In this document: positions 33,310 through 47,665 of the stretch, piece after piece
Layout of the letters: each line of letters starts with the position of its first letter
How positions within the stretch are numbered: position 1 is the first letter of the stretch
Source of the DNA: Durusdinium trenchii
Lineage: Eukaryota; Sar; Dinophyceae; Suessiales; Symbiodiniaceae
Assembly: GCA_963970005.1 (NCBI GenBank)
Contig: CAXAMN010029083.1
Coordinates: 475,396 to 539,395 of the forward strand
Direction: 5' to 3'
DNA: 64,000 nt
Notes under the pieces: generated by a model
The model's input: only the letters and a program-made list of their open reading frames with translations
Told to the model about the DNA's origin: nothing
The model's database searches: none
Translations under genes and position numbers: made by a program

Positions 33310-36300
33310 TCATGTGGAGCGGGGGCTTGCCGCGCACATCGCCCACAACGGCGGAGCAGCGGAGCATTCGGCACCTGGCTTTTGCGTTTGGTCCTTCTGG
33401 GGATCCTTCTTCTGATCTTTGCTGCTGTCCTCCGTGCGTGCACAAACCACACTCGGATCCGTCGAAAGTCTGAGGTGTTTGTACCAAAACAAGGGTCGAA
33501 AAGGCACCTGGACATGGAAGAACAATCGACATGGAACTCCATGTAGATGTATACCCCAGCAGTCACCTGGAAAACGGGGGTGCGATCGGAGGAGCGCTTC
33601 CAGTCGGGGTGCCCCTGTCACATCCACGGCCCCGGAAGATGGGACGACCAAACACCACCCAGGCCCTCCATGTGACTCCATTCTGATCCAATCGTGTCTC
33701 ATACCGCCGATCCGAAGCGTCGCTTCGCGCCCAAGGAGGTACGATCCGAAGGGCTCCGCTGGATCGACTCCGCGCCGCGGGCGCTCGCGCGGACCCGGTC
33801 GCGGAGCTGACTGGCGGGGACCTGACCCTGCAGCTGTTTTTGGTCAAGCGCAGTATATCCCACGACCACCAATGGTTGTTGTTCATCCCGAACGAAATCC
33901 CTTCAGGAATGAGCTAGGGTCCAACAGGTGCCCTGGTTTTGACCTCGTTCCAGTTGCATCTGAGTGTTGTGCATTCTCTCGTTCACGAACAATCCGGTTT
34001 GGAAACCTCCATGCCAAGAGGAAAATCAAAGAAAGAGGTCCTGGAATTTTGACCAAAAGACCCAGAACCAAGGACCCAGAATGGGTTTTCCATGCCACAA
34101 GGAAAACAGAAAAGAGAGCCGAATGCTGGAAAATACCCAAGAATACCCAAGACCCAGCACACTCTCTGAAACGATGATGGAAGTGGAAGCTGCGTTTGGA
34201 TGACCCTTTTCCTTCATACCAAACAGCTCGGTGAACTTCCATGTGATCCTGCCCCGCCGCGGTATGTTTGGGTCGACGTCCTTATCCTTGTTATCCTTAT
34301 CCGTGCTCTCGTCCATGGACTCATCGACCTCCAAACAGATCGAAGCGTCCACACACTGCTCGATTTCTCAACTGGGAAAGCTTTTCAAGCGCAAGCTGCA
34401 GAGCAGCACAGGAGTTCGATTAGCGCTGCTTCTTCAGTTTGTGAGTTGGTGTGGAGTCTTCAGTTTGTGACCTTGGAAAAAGGCCTACTGTAAGCCTCAA
34501 AGCAAGGTGATCAAGTTCGGTCACTTTGAAGAACCGTGCTTTCGGGTTCACATGTTACTCTTTCCGTTCTTCGTCTCCCAAACAGTTTCACCAACTCTGC
34601 AAGAGGCTTGAGTTCCAAGGACTCGCTCAAGGAACATCAAGGTTACTGTAAATTTGGAGTTGGACTTATTTGGATTCCATACGATATATTTATTCCAACT
34701 TTCGGGAAATCCTGGGCTTGGCAAGAAAACCTGGGACTTTCCGGAATTTGCTGTTGTGCAAAGAGCTGTAGCAACCATAAGTAGAGGAAGTAGAGAAGTC
34801 GTTCTTTTATGTGTTTTTATGTTTCTTTAATTCTTCGGGAGACATTCATTGATGTAAATTGACGGTGAGAATGGAGTAGTACCCGTCCAAGCTGGCTTCC
34901 AGATTCCGTCGAGCTTCGGTGAACTTCCGGTGGTCCCTGTGGTTCGAAGAAGTCGTGGAACCAGAAATCAGTTCGTCGGTCTTGCGGCGTGCCAGAGATT
35001 CAAGGAGTCTCGTAGAATGGATGAACCAAACCATGTTTGTTTTTCATCACACCGCTAGGTCCCGAAAGGACCAACCCGAGGTGTCCATGACTATGGAGTG
35101 AAGATGGGGAACCAGAAGTCTGACTCAGCTTCACTGCCGTGGTCTGGGTCTTCGGGTCGAAGCGGGAGATTTCCTCCGGGACTCCTAGGAGCCCCCCTCT
35201 CAACCCCATCTGCATTCCCCCCATCTGCAGTGGGTGGGTGGAAACCACTCTGACTCACCTGTGGAAGCGGGCCAGGCCCACCTGTCTGTAGAAGAAAATC
35301 GTCTTGAACCAGTAGGTCAGTTTCCGCTTCCATCTTGGTGAGTCGGAGGGTACCCCCAGTGCAAAACGCTGGCCTCGGCGCCTGCCACCCGCGGTCTTGT
35401 TTTGGTCTGGCAGTGGCGGAAGCAAGGAGGTCTGTGTGCTGAAAACGATGGAGTTGCATCCTGTGCTCCATCAAAACCTCTTGAAATGATCTTGGGATGT
35501 GTAGGGCGTGATATCGCTCAGTAGGTGCAATACTCTCTTCCGTATCTTCGGAAGAAGGGTTGCAATCCCATCTGATGCTTATTTACTCCTATTTGAGGGA
35601 CTAAATCCAGGAAGAAATCGCCTGTGATGAAGATTCCGACCCAACCAGAAATCAAGCAGATCGTTGAGGAGAACTCTTCATCAACAGGATCGTGAGCCAA
35701 CCAGAAAGTGTGTCACACTTGCAACGCGATACTCCTCGATTTGATCGTGTGTACATGTGTGTGTGTGTGTGCGTGCTTTTCTCTGCATGTGCTTGTGTTT
35801 TCATGTATATGTTTTCCCAGAACCCTTTTTCAAGGCACACGCTCTCCATTCTTTTCGGGGCAGGCACCACGGAAGATACAGGAAGCACCCCAAAAAATCT
35901 CCATGGATGGAGTCCCAGCTGCAGTGTTCTTCAGAATCTCTCCTCAGAACAGAGAATCTCTCTCAATCAGCCTTTCCTCTCGGGGGTCGGGGGGTCGGAG
36001 CTGAAACTTGGGACTCCAGAGTCCAGACCTGAACGAAGAAGGAAAGACAGTTCCATCCCAGGACCCGACTCGTTCGGGGTGTCTATTTGTAGCCCCTTAG
36101 CTGTGATTCGGGATGTCCATTAACCACCCCTTCAGAGGTCCTGGTTTGGGCTGTGTATTTAATAGGGGTCACCCCGATCGCCCATGGCTGGGTAGACAGG
36201 AAAAACATGTCCTGAAACCTTTCAGGTGGTCGGAACGCCTGGGGTCTCCCTATTCGAACTAGACCAGGGCCCCCAGGCCAGGGGTGTCCAATTATAGCTC

Positions 36301-39300
36301 CTTAGAGGTGATTCGGGATGTCCGGAAACCCCTGGGAGCCAGGGGGGCCCTGGTATATACCCATCTTGCCCACAGGCCCATATATGTCCAACTTCCTGCT
36401 CTGTCCCCACACATCACAAAGCTTTTGGGAACTCCGAGCTTGGCGACGACGTACTGCGCACATCCCTTCGGGCGAGACGGACGGTCCGTCGCTACGAGAC
36501 GAATCAGAAAGCTGGTTCCAGCGGCCCTCATGGGTCAGTGGAACAAGAGCTGACTAGGGTTTAGGGTTTAGGGCATGGTCAGTGGAAGAAGAGCTGACTG
36601 TAACTGAATGTCCCCTGGTTAGATGCTGTGGCTGCGGTCCATTTTCCTATGGGGCAAGAGTTCGACCGGACCCATGGCTCCTCTTCCAGTCCGGCCCGGG
36701 CGTGGGACGTGAGTGGATGTGACAGGGGATGACAGGGGGACACCCCCCCGACGTTCATTCAAGAAATATTCAAGGCGGGTGTCGCTGTTCCATGACCAGG
36801 GGTACCCCCAACGTTCCTTTCAGATCCACGCCTTCAGGCTCAGGTTGCGATGAAGAGCGATCGGGGCGAAGAGCGGGCGAAGAGCGGGCGATCGGGGCGA
36901 AGCCGCTGGGGCGCCGCGCGACCATGCGTTTGGGAGGCATGGAAACGTTCGACCTGTTTGAGCTTCAGGTGAGAGGACGGAGATAGAGATGGGGAAGGAG
37001 GGCCCTAGGGTGGTGGTCCCATCTCCATTGGCTGTCCGTTGAAGCAAACTTCGGAGGGCTGATGGAGCCGCAATGTGGCATCATCTAGAGAATCCCAAGA
37101 AATATACCCTGGAACTACCATGGAAGTGGATGGTATGGTCACTTGGAAGACCCCTTTTTCTATACAAACAGGGTGTGAACTCCACGTAACCATTGTTAGT
37201 TGGGAGGAAAAAGAGGCCCTGACTTCCTGTTGCAATGTGTTCCGAACCCCGTGCTCCTCCACATCTCCTTAACAGGTCCAACACCCCCAAAAGGGACCGA
37301 GACCAGTCACCGGCCGCGCGAATCGACGCGATCGACACGTGTCGCTCGCTCTTTGAGGACGCCAGTGAGGACACTCGTCCGTGTGGCCAAATCGAAACAG
37401 CCTGCAGGAGGACACAACAAACGCGCCCGGCAAACACGTCGAAGTCGACGCGCCGCCGTACTATCGCTGTTTGAGGGGCTTCACACGATCGAAAAGAAGA
37501 GCCCAAAGAGCCCAAAGAAGGACAGAACAGTCGGAGTTTACTACCCTAGAAAATTGGGTAGGCCCCAAGATGTTCGCCACTCCCACTTTGAAAGGCTGAG
37601 TCAACTTATAATACATCAGGTGTTTCTGCAATCAAATTGGAATTCAGGGTCACCTAAACTACCCCTTGACACACACTTGTTGAAACACCATGAAACACCC
37701 ATCTCTCCGCTTCTCCGCTTCACCTCCCGCGTTTCGATTGGACTCCCCAGCTTGGGCTCCCGCCGCGGCGCGCGCAGAACGCCCGGTGCGCCGGTGTGAC
37801 GTGACGGTGCCAACGGTCCCCCCACACAGCTGCGCGGAGCGGACGTGAGTCACGGAGCGGGCGAGATGCGAGCTCGACGAGGATGCCGAGTGCCAGGTTC
37901 GGTGAAGCGAACTGCAGCGGCTTTTTTTCAGTTGAACTGGGGAAGATCCCCCATCCTCCAAAAAGGTTATCTTAAAGGTTGTCGATGGGGAACACATGCA
38001 TAAAAAAACATGTAGAAACCTCGCAAGAGAAGCCTCGCTGCTAGTCTCCAGAAAAGTGGAGAATTGACTTCAGAATGAGATCGTTGGCTGTCCACAGTGT
38101 GGGTTCGTGAAAGGAGCATGACAGAAAAAAGAACTCTTGCGCAGTTGGGCCTCAGATAACTAGATTGGTTGCCGAAGCACTTTGCACCTCTTACGACCCC
38201 GAATCTTATCAAATGCTGAGAACAAATCTTTTAGTGTAGCCCATTCTCTGCAACAGTGCATGATCATGGTCAGTAAAGACCTTTCTCAGAAATATGCTGA
38301 TCATACTTTACCAACTGTTACAGCTCATGGGACACACCTAAACAAATCTCGAAGTCACCATCCAATTCCGAATCGCCATTCGTCCTTCACATTCGCTCGT
38401 CGTGCCGGACTCACTCCCGTCACTGGTGCCCTTGGCACCGAAATCGCACCTCACACCCTCCCACACTCCACGCTCCGCATCGCTCCGCGCGGTTCCGCCG
38501 CCGTCCTCGACTCTTCCGCGGAACTGCACCGGAGTGGAGGACCGCACCCTGCGGGCCGCGGTGGACGGGCAGAAGTAGGATGTCCTAATTAAGGTACGTA
38601 TACTTAATGTATTTAAGGTGGTTTACAACTGCATCGGGTCGGCGCGGATGTTCGAGGAATTCTGAGAGACTTCGTTCTTCAACCTGCTGAAGACATGCGA
38701 AACCAGCTCCCTTCGGACGGGCGATCTGCTGCCCCAGTGCTCCGAAGCCCACGAGTCGAGCCCTGCGCGCACGTAGCGCTGGCGACATCGTTTGCCGCGC
38801 ACGTAGTGCTCAACTGAGCACATGGTTGGGATCTCCACCACAGCCTATTCACCCCGTGATGCTGTCTCAGGTGTTCAGAAACGATGGCTATATCTATAGG
38901 GTTTTCATGACCATGATCCTACAACCTGGACCTCAATCCGAGGATTGCCCGGTTTTGCAGTGGATGATCAACATCCAGCCAAGTATTTGTGTACGGAAAT
39001 TGGGGATGTCCGAAATGGGCAGCAGTGCGTCCGATTGGACCATGGAAGTGGAGTTCACCACCGGTTTGTCGAAGAAAAGTGTCATCCAAGCGGCCATGTC
39101 CCACGTAACCATGAGAATGTCAGGGAATGTAGAAGACAGGAACAACGTTCTTGGCAAAATTGTTTGGATGCTCTATAATAATTGGTCAACAACAACAACA
39201 AGCTTCCACACAGCCACGCGAATTGGTCAATCGACAATCATCAACCACCCCCAAAAAAACAGAAAAAAGGGATCCGAACCACATGTAGCAGCACCCACCA

Positions 39301-39478
39301 CTGCTTGGTCACCCACCACTGCTTTGGACCACAGGCCTTCGCGAGGAACACCGTGGCCGGGACGCTCTCTGAGCTGGCGCGCGGCGCGCGCGGCGCGCGC
39401 GGTCACGGGAGCCCCACCGTGGGCCGAAGCGAATCGGTTTGGAGTTGACCAAGTAGATTCCAAGTAGGATCTGACCAT
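33310..39478 (-). CDS. Unrecognised protein, about 398 aa, about fourteen exons
   Basis: Proposed start ATG at 39478 (MVRSYLESTW). Exons: 39317-39478, 38684-38739, 38457-38548, 37724-37829, 37311-37401, 36913-36953, 36418-36526, 35282-35381, 35135-35184, 34888-34980, 34220-34328, 33705-33827, 33310-33374; stop TGA at 33310-33312. Non-zero phases match at many joins (38684 into 38548, 38457 into 37829, 37724 into 37401, 35282 into 35184, 34220 into 33827, 33705 into 33374), which strongly supports the chain. A Cys/His-rich segment (GHTDECPHW with later DTCRSRRF) lies in exon 37311-37401. An acidic Lys/Asp segment (DESTDKDNKDKDVD) lies in 34220-34328. Cys residues recur near the C-terminus (AECSAAPPLWAMCA). 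No family is recognised. The donors at 36913 (GC) and 34888 (GA) are inferred from phase only. Confidence 0.55.
33555..33680. repeat. Inverted-repeat element, CAGTCAC family (beside empty MITE site)
   Basis: Starts ccagcagtcacctgg and ends ccatgtgactcca. Upstream flank 33508-33554 is nearly identical to 9122-9157 joined to 9252-9262, but lacks the 92-bp insert found there. Confidence 0.8.
36533..36599. repeat. Interstitial telomere-type tract between 23-bp direct repeats
   Basis: 36556-36573 reads agggtttagggtttaggg, i.e. TTTAGGG units as in dinoflagellate and plant telomeres. It is bracketed by ggtcagtgga(c/g)aagagctgact-type copies at 36533-36555 and 36577-36599 (23 bp, one mismatch). It lies in an intron just upstream of exon 36418-36526 of the 33310-39478 gene. 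Confidence 0.85.
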
Positions 39479-39845
39479 GTTAGATATGCTGCAACTCTTT
39501 TGGGGGGTGGAGTTTGAAGGGTCATCTTTTGGGGTGGTTTTCTATATATCGAAAAAGACCTGGGTAGGTCGTCGTCGAAAGAGTGGTGTTTTGTGTGTCA
39601 AACTGCCAGAGAGAGTTCACATGATTTCACACAGCGAACGTTACAGTCGTCCCTCACCTATTTGGTGTTGGATCACTACTACACAGAGCCTTTTGGCGAC
39701 CTCAATTTTGGACCACCAACCATCAAAAACCATCAAAGATATGGTACTTTCCTATCAAAACAGAGGTCAATCAGGTTCTAGGAATGTTCCAAGAACGGGT
39801 TGAGCAAATGATTCTTTTCAAGTGAAGTGCTTTTACTGCTCAATA

Positions 39846-42800
39846 TCAATAACAATCCACTTTGGCAGGCGGATCGGCAAGCGAATCCCTGACATGTTCT
39901 CTGATTTTCTCCACAGAAGCGAACGATTCCGTCGCCACATACCGCCACAGACATGACGCGGATCGTTCGATCGATGCGGCGTGACAAAGCACAACTTTTG
40001 ATTCTTCGTCTGACAACATCAAGTACCAGCAGTCACATGTCGGGGTGCGATCCATGGAGGTTAGGGGTGCCCATGATCCACTCACTTGGGGACTAAACAC
40101 CACCCCGACATGTGACTCCTGGTAGATTCATCAACCAGGGGTCAGCTTTTGAGTCCCATCCAGTGAGTGGGTGTGACAGGGGCCCCCCTAACCTCGATCG
40201 CACCCCAAAATGAAACTCCTGGAACAAACATCTTTCAACTGCAACAAATGACCATTCTCGTCTTTTTGCCCTGTGTGAGTGTGTCACTCCCCCTAGTTCT
40301 TCTTCTTCACTCTTTCAGAAGGCGAACGCAGAATCTTCTACCGATGTCTACCCATTCGACCTCAAGCAACCGTCCGAACCCTCGTCCCCGCGCTCGCCTG
40401 AGGACCCGCTGCGCCGCCAAGACGGCGCGGCGACGTGCCTGGAAGGACGGGGCACGTTCGCTGCACTGGGCTTCACTCTTCTTCACTGCATATCTCCGGA
40501 ATGCTTGTTCCGGTTTTTTGCATGTGGTTTTAGCCCGCTGGTTCTCCCTTCAAGGAGTGAAGAGCCGAAGCGGGGCAGGACCCCAAACTCTTCCCTGAGC
40601 ATTTCAGGAGGCTCTGTCAGGCTCGCCCTCTGAAGTACCTCCACTGATCACGAACAGACAGAATCGTTTGGTCCTGCTTGGTCCCCCTTCCAGCTGGCAT
40701 TGCCAGAGACAGAATTGTTGGCACCCCATAAGTAAATCGTCACTTACCGGTCAACAACCAACATCTCAACCACGACACTCATGACGCCCATGGCTCACCA
40801 AGTGTATATATGCCATGTGGAATATGAGAAAGCTGGAGAAACACCCGCAGACTCAAATACAAGGCAATGACTCCAAAAGAAGGTTTCACGCCGCAGATCA
40901 GGGCTCTCGGGTCTGGTCTCCAGGCTCTCGCCTGTTAGACAGTTCGAAAATCTAACACCATGGATCTTCCAACTCTGCAACAGTGCCATTTTCATCCAAG
41001 AAATAGACAGCCAAATGGCAGGGCCCTACCAGGCTGTTACATGGTTGGATTCTGGTCCCCGCACCGACGTGTGCAACTGCCGCAGCGCGCAGCAGGCCTG
41101 GCGCGTCCACGGACCGGTGGGGACGGGTTCGCCGGGAAAGGCGTTCGGTGGGGAAGGACGATGGATTGAGTACCTGGACCTTCAAGGGGTGTCCTGTCTG
41201 GAGGTCCCTGATCGTGGTGGGCTGGGGCGAAACCAGCCAGGTGACCCCGACAGGTCCAGGTGCTGGTACACTCTTTCTCTGAAGCAAACGCCGCTAAGCC
41301 TGAGACTGGCGTGCCATTCTGTTCCAGAGCCAGCCGCTTCTGCCGCCAATTGGGTACATCTCATTCCCTGGGACCCGTGGATGATGGTTAGTGATGTTCT
41401 GGTTGACCGACTGATACAGGTAATGTGATGAAAAAGAGGTACTTGGTGAGTTCACTCTTTTTGCATCTTTTTCCTGTAAACATCCATCTCACAATTTCAA
41501 GCCTTTGAACCTTCCCTTTGAACCTTCCCCCCTTTGCAGAGCCCTCAAACCAGCCCTATGAAACGAGTCGGTAACACCATCTTTTTCACGCGAGTCTTGG
41601 GACAGTTGCTGGCACGTTTGTCACTCTTGGGACAGTTGTGAGTCTCATTCAGCCTGCATGTCACTCTGGGAAGCCTCACGTTACTCACGTTAAGTTCGAT
41701 CTTCTTTCTCTGGAACACATGGCCAGTGGATGGCAATAATTCCCGTGACCCATGTTTCCTCTCCGGAACATGCCACCAGCTTCACCAGCTTCACGCCGGA
41801 GTAGATGGCATGTTCCTCTACCAGGACCCTCCAAGGGGTGCCCAATGGAAGCCTACATATATAGGTAGTGTGGGGTAGTCCAGCCAGGACACCCCGAGGG
41901 TCGGAGGGTCCTGGTAGAGGAACATGTTCCTCTACAAACAGGGTCCGGAGAGCTGCGTCTCCCATCATCTTGAACGGCTCCGCGGCGCGGCCGGAGCGTC
42001 GGCTGCCGGAAGGGGAGACCGCCCCGCCGGAAGCCCGGTGAGTCCGACCCCTTGAACTCCGAAAACAGCAGATGGGTGGGGTAGGATGTAGCTGGATGTA
42101 GGTATATATACCAGCACCCTCCGACAGGTCACCAATGGTGAGACCTGTTAGGGTCCAACAACCCTCAACTAACAGCCTGTTGGAGGGTGTTGGTATATAT
42201 ATATATAGATGAAATGACTTCATCCACGGAAGTCCAAATTCGGAAGTCCAACTCGAAGTTCCCTCCACCTACCTCCGACCTCGGCTTTTGCGACCCAAAC
42301 CACCACGTTCTCTCCACCGCATCCGCACAAAACATGCGCCCATTGAGGTCTAGACCATGGTGTTGTTCTTTTTTTTGGGGGGGAGTCCACGAGCTGAACC
42401 AATCAAACTGAACATCGTTCTCCAACTGGTCATTGATCTAAACATCAAAACTATCAGGCGAGCGAGTTCCCCGTTCACCCGAGCGATCGCTCACATCGCA
42501 TGGCTCGGCCTCTTCTCGACTGGCGGCCGGTGGCCTCGGTCGTGGGCCGCCGCAGGCAGACGAGGGTGGAAATAGCTTGGAGTTGCTGGTTTCGGAAGCC
42601 TGGGGAGAAAAAGAAAACAATCAAAAATGTCCCAGAACCAGGGGGATTTGACCAAGTTCGGTCAAACAAAAAATAACCTTATACGCAAAATCAGGAATTA
42701 TATGTTGAGAAATGGTTCGATATGTTGAGAATTGGTTTTTCGGAATGGCCACCAACAAGCCGACAAAAACATGTCTTCCGTGATGTGTCATGGGCGGAAG

Positions 42801-45800
42801 AAAACCGGTTGATGTTGGGTCGTGATCTTCCCTTTTACACTTTGAAAGATCCGAACAAATGAGGGGTTTGGCTCGAGCCAGCGCCAGCGCCAGCTGCTCG
42901 TGGTTCCGGTGCGTGGTCGACCTCGGTGCCCGTGCCAGAAGGACAACTCCAAGTCGGTGAGCACCAGGACCTCCGCGTCCGCGGAAGACGTGACGGATGG
43001 AGGTCACGGCACGTGACGTGCTTCCATTGGGTGAACCAAGAGCGAATTCAAAGCGAATCCATTTGTGCACTTGACACGGCCTGATTCTTGGAGATGCATC
43101 GTGTAGAAGGTGCCCTCCGATGATCAATCAGTCTCTTCTAGCTTACCCATGTATGTGACGTCCTTTTTTCAGCATCGAACGCAAGACTCGGTTCTCTCCG
43201 GCCATACTCGAAAGCGAACGGACACCGAGAACGGATTCTTCCCTGACCCCGAACCAACCCGACACCGAGAAAAACCACTTCCGAATGGTTGCTCAGAGGG
43301 TCCATCGCGCCTGCATCACGTCGAGTAGGGTATCCTCATCTCCATCTCCTGAGCTCGAACAACTCCGTTCGCCCGGTACCCAGGGCCCACTCAAATGACT
43401 GCCCCACCAACAATCGCAAGACAGAAAATGACTGCCAGGAAGCGAAAAACACGAAAATACAGGAAAGAACACTCGTCGATCTGCTGTAGTCCTTTTTTTG
43501 GAATCCATCTGAAGCATTCCAATTCTCCATTCGAGGCCTCCAAGGGTCTCATCCTGTGGTCTCAGGGCTTCCATGAGTTCCACTCCCCCCCCCCTCCCCG
43601 CGTGCAGTTCCGAGCTCCCCGGCGAAGCAGCTGACCCTGGTCGCGGAGGCGGACGCGAGCGAGGCGGACGTGAGGGGATGGGAGATGGAAAGAGGTGGAA
43701 AGAGGAGAACGAAAGAGGTGACCCAGACACGACCTGTCACTGCCATAGGACTAGAATGCATACCCCATTGACCCCCCAAAATCAACCACCCCTGGCCGCC
43801 GCCCTGGCCTGATCGGCATATATGGCAGTCCCATGGAGTGTGTGGGTTATCTTTCGAAATGAGATTCTATCATGAGACTGTCAAGCCCCGAAATGTTCGG
43901 GCGTGTGGACCCAAGCAAAAGCTTGAGAACAGTCTTTGGCTGGGGTTCCGGTCCTATTTTCAAGGGACTCGCAGACTCCAGGTGCACAGAACCCTGACAA
44001 ACCAGTTGAAAATGGTCAGCAAAACCCCCCGCGCGACCAGTCGACTTGATGGTCAAAATGCATTCTTTTGGGATGGCTCAGCATTTGGAGAACTTAAACG
44101 GGGAACAGTGGGACAATGTTCAAAAGAACTCCTGAGGTGGCCACGGATCCCTTTTGCAACTTCTGGTTTACCATTCAGGAATCCGTACTCTTGGCATGTA
44201 CACAAAACGGAAAACGTTTCACATCCCGCAATGGCTTCGCAGAAATCCTTGCATCTATGGGGTTCGTCTGTCTCCAGGTCAGAAGACTGAGGCGATCTTG
44301 TTACTTTCACAGACCAGTCACAAGACGGGGTGCTTCCTGGAGGGTACGGGTGCCCAGGGACCAAACACCACCCCGACATGTGGAACCCCTTTCGACCGAA
44401 TGGACCGGAGGCCCCAAACGCTGTGCTGTCCATCGGACGTGCTGTGAGCCGGCTCACCAGGGCAGTCGGGCGCCATGGCACCTCCTTGACCTCGAGGTCC
44501 AATTCACAAACCTCGGCTGAACAACGCTGAAAAGGCTTAAAGCTTCACATTGAACAGTTGTTTGGGCTGCTTCACATGCAAAAAGATGTATAACGTGTTC
44601 ATGGATTTCATCCCTCCTTCCGGTCCCTACGCGCCCCAAAAAGTGGTTCTTCAAGACCAGACCGGTGGTGGACCGGTATGGCTCAGTCCGGTCCTGCGAC
44701 TCGGCGACTCATGTGTCGAACGAAGAAGCGCCACGGTGCGCCACGGACGGCCTTGTTTCTCCGGGAAAGCGCTGTGATCACTTCCGGGCGGGGCCCTCGC
44801 AGCCCCGAGACTCGTCATCCTGACGAAGGACAGGAGTGGAAGGACAGGAGAACTGAGATTGTCCTAAGGCTAATAGGGGGCTATATATGCTATATATAGG
44901 TTCCACTTCTTCAAGTAACCAAATGGCCAGTATCTGGAAAATGTCAGAAAGGACTTTGAGCGGCAAAAAGGAAGGGAGGACAGGAAGGACTTTTGGGGGG
45001 GTAAGAAAAAGGACCCCCCTACCAGCACTGGACTCTACAAGTCACCACCTGCCACCAGACGAGACCTGTTGGAGGGTATAGGTTTTAGGACTGATCTGGG
45101 AGATCTCCTTCCTCCACGCCATCGACCACTTGGCCCTACTCTGACAGATGCAGATTCAAACATGTGGCTCAAACATGTGCAACTCAAATTCATACAGAAA
45201 AGTCCAACACAAAAGTTGCGCTTCTTGACGTTCAAACTCTTTGCACATTCCCCTTGTTCAGATACCCCCGCTCGTTCATCCTGAAACCGGCGTCGAAACC
45301 GAAACGTGGTTTCCGGTGAAGAACCTCACGCCGACCGTCCCATATAGACTTGTCAATTCGATCCGCAGCTGACCTAGTCTTGAAGACGGTCATATATAAC
45401 AAAATAGAACGTCTGCAGTCTAGTCATGTATAGTCCAAGACCCTTCGCTATTTGCTTTCCCTCGACCCTTCGCACACCTTTGGACTCGAGATCCACACCA
45501 TTCCGCCGCGTTCCCCCGCGGGTCCACGCGATGCCCGCGCCGACGCCTTTCCGACGCTTGGACTTGGCGGTGGGCTTCGGCCTCGCGGCCTTCTTGGCAT
45601 CCTGACCGGTCGCCGGCGCAGTGCTGCTACGGTACAAGCTGTGCCCAGGATTCCAAGCACGAATGGATTTATATGGTTCTTACCGCAGAAGCATGGTTTT
45701 CTTAGGGAGTTTAGACTACAACAGGTCAACCTGCTTAGGGTGTGAAAGGCAGGGCATCCGCAGCACTCACCCAGGAATTTTCAACAACCTGGGACCACCT

Positions 45801-47618
45801 GGTTTGAGGCGAGGGAAAATGAACAATGTTCTTCAGGGGGTGTTGTGGAGGTCCTGTAAAACAAACAAACACATGATGGATCTGTCTGTGAAAGGTGTGC
45901 TCCATGGTGCGTCTGTTTGAGGTAGGAACTTCTCTCCCAGCAACAAATGCAATTTGAAGCCATTTGTCAGTTTGTGTGTGTGTGTGTGTTAGCTTAAGTG
46001 ATGTTCTGTGCCCTGTTGGAACATGTTGGAACTCTACAAAACCTGCACTGAAATTAAAAAAAAAATGCGGACGACGTGACGACGCAGGGAGGAGATTGAA
46101 ATCATCTCGCATCATCTCGCATCCAGTTTCCAAGAGCCCAAAAAAGAACAACTGCAGAGTTCTTTTGGACAACTCCTTGATTGCTTCATCCACAGAGAAT
46201 TCCCGCGGATTCCACCTGGGTGGTGCTCCTGTTGAGTTCTACAACATGCCCGGTACAAATTTGTTAGGATTGCATGGGCATGAACTGGCATGAACCGGAC
46301 ATCGATGAAACTTCAAGCTGAGCAGTCCGCTTCCTGGACGACCTGTTCCCCGTTGATTGGAAAGGGGCTTCCAAGAGAGTGTATCTCAAGCTCTTCCTTC
46401 CTTCCTTCCTTCCTTTTCCATGGCTCTCTTTCTTTTCTCGATCCGCCAACGACGCCTCGATCCGCCCGTCCACCAAACGGGCGGCCGCGTCCTCCAACTC
46501 TGCGTCGGGCTCGTCCACGCGCGACAGGTCCTCGGTCGAGTGACCGCCGGTGAGAAATCGTCGACCCCCTCCACATGAACAGATGGATCCCTGGTGAAAC
46601 TCGATGAAAAGCCCATCTGACCGTCCAAAGTCTTCGGTTCGTGGTTTTCAGGGTCGCTCGCGTGGTTCGTGGCGTGAGAACCACTTCATATCCGTGGGTT
46701 GTGAAATGTGGGGGGGTATGTCCCAGCCTCTGATTCTACAGGTCATCCATAACGTCGAAGTTGGTCCTCAGGGCCAGGGCCCTTGAAAAAAATCCTCGAC
46801 ATAGCAAAAGACGCAGTGAGGATGCTGGTCGTCCAAGAATGGGAAGTCAACCAGATTCTGCAGGTGAAAACAAGATTCCTAGCGCTTCCAATGGGTGTCC
46901 AATGGTGATCTATAAGCAGTGAAGGGTTGTCCATTGGTAACCCCTTGGAAGCAGCTGGTTTGCACCTGTTCCAAACACCAAAATTGAAACGAACATGGAC
47001 CGCAGCGACCGCAGCTCGCAGCTCTGGACCGCAGCTCGGAATCGCGCCTTCGTGGCCGTCCAACGAGCAAAGTTTTGAGTGAAACGCTCCTCGGCGGGAG
47101 GTCGAACACAAATGATGTGGGTGTATATATAAAGCAACAACAACAACAACAACAACACCAACACACCTCCCAGGCGTCCCAGGATTCCTGGAAAGTAGAC
47201 TAACATCTACCCGTCTCCCCTTGGGCGATCGGGGATGAATCTTGACTCAAGTACACACCCCAATGACCTGAGTGAACCCCGCCGCCATTGGACCCCGACT
47301 CGGAACAAGTCATTTGGGACCCCGACGGGATCGGAGGCTTTTTTTAGAGAGTTGGTTTGGTTCTGAAAGCTGTTAGAGACTTGGACGAACGTCCGACACA
47401 CCCAGAACGTTCGTAACTTGACTCAAGGGGCACACTCCACCTCGTAGTCATCATCCACCACTATGGTGAAATAGGGGCAAATATGAGTCATTTGGACTAT
47501 CAGGGATATGTATATACAGGCTTTGAGGCTCACGGTTGAGAACATCTAGATGTCATAGAGTTTGACCAGGCATCAAGTGAGCTACCGAAATCGCTGTGGA
47601 GGTTGAAATGAAGGTGGA

Positions 47619-47665
<47 letters not shown>

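Noticed and set aside
33145..33546. Plus-strand frame with a predicted membrane helix (RLVLLGILLLIFAAVL)
   Set aside because: The minus strand has an AG|G-bounded terminal exon here whose phase matches the preceding exon and ends in a stop at 33310.
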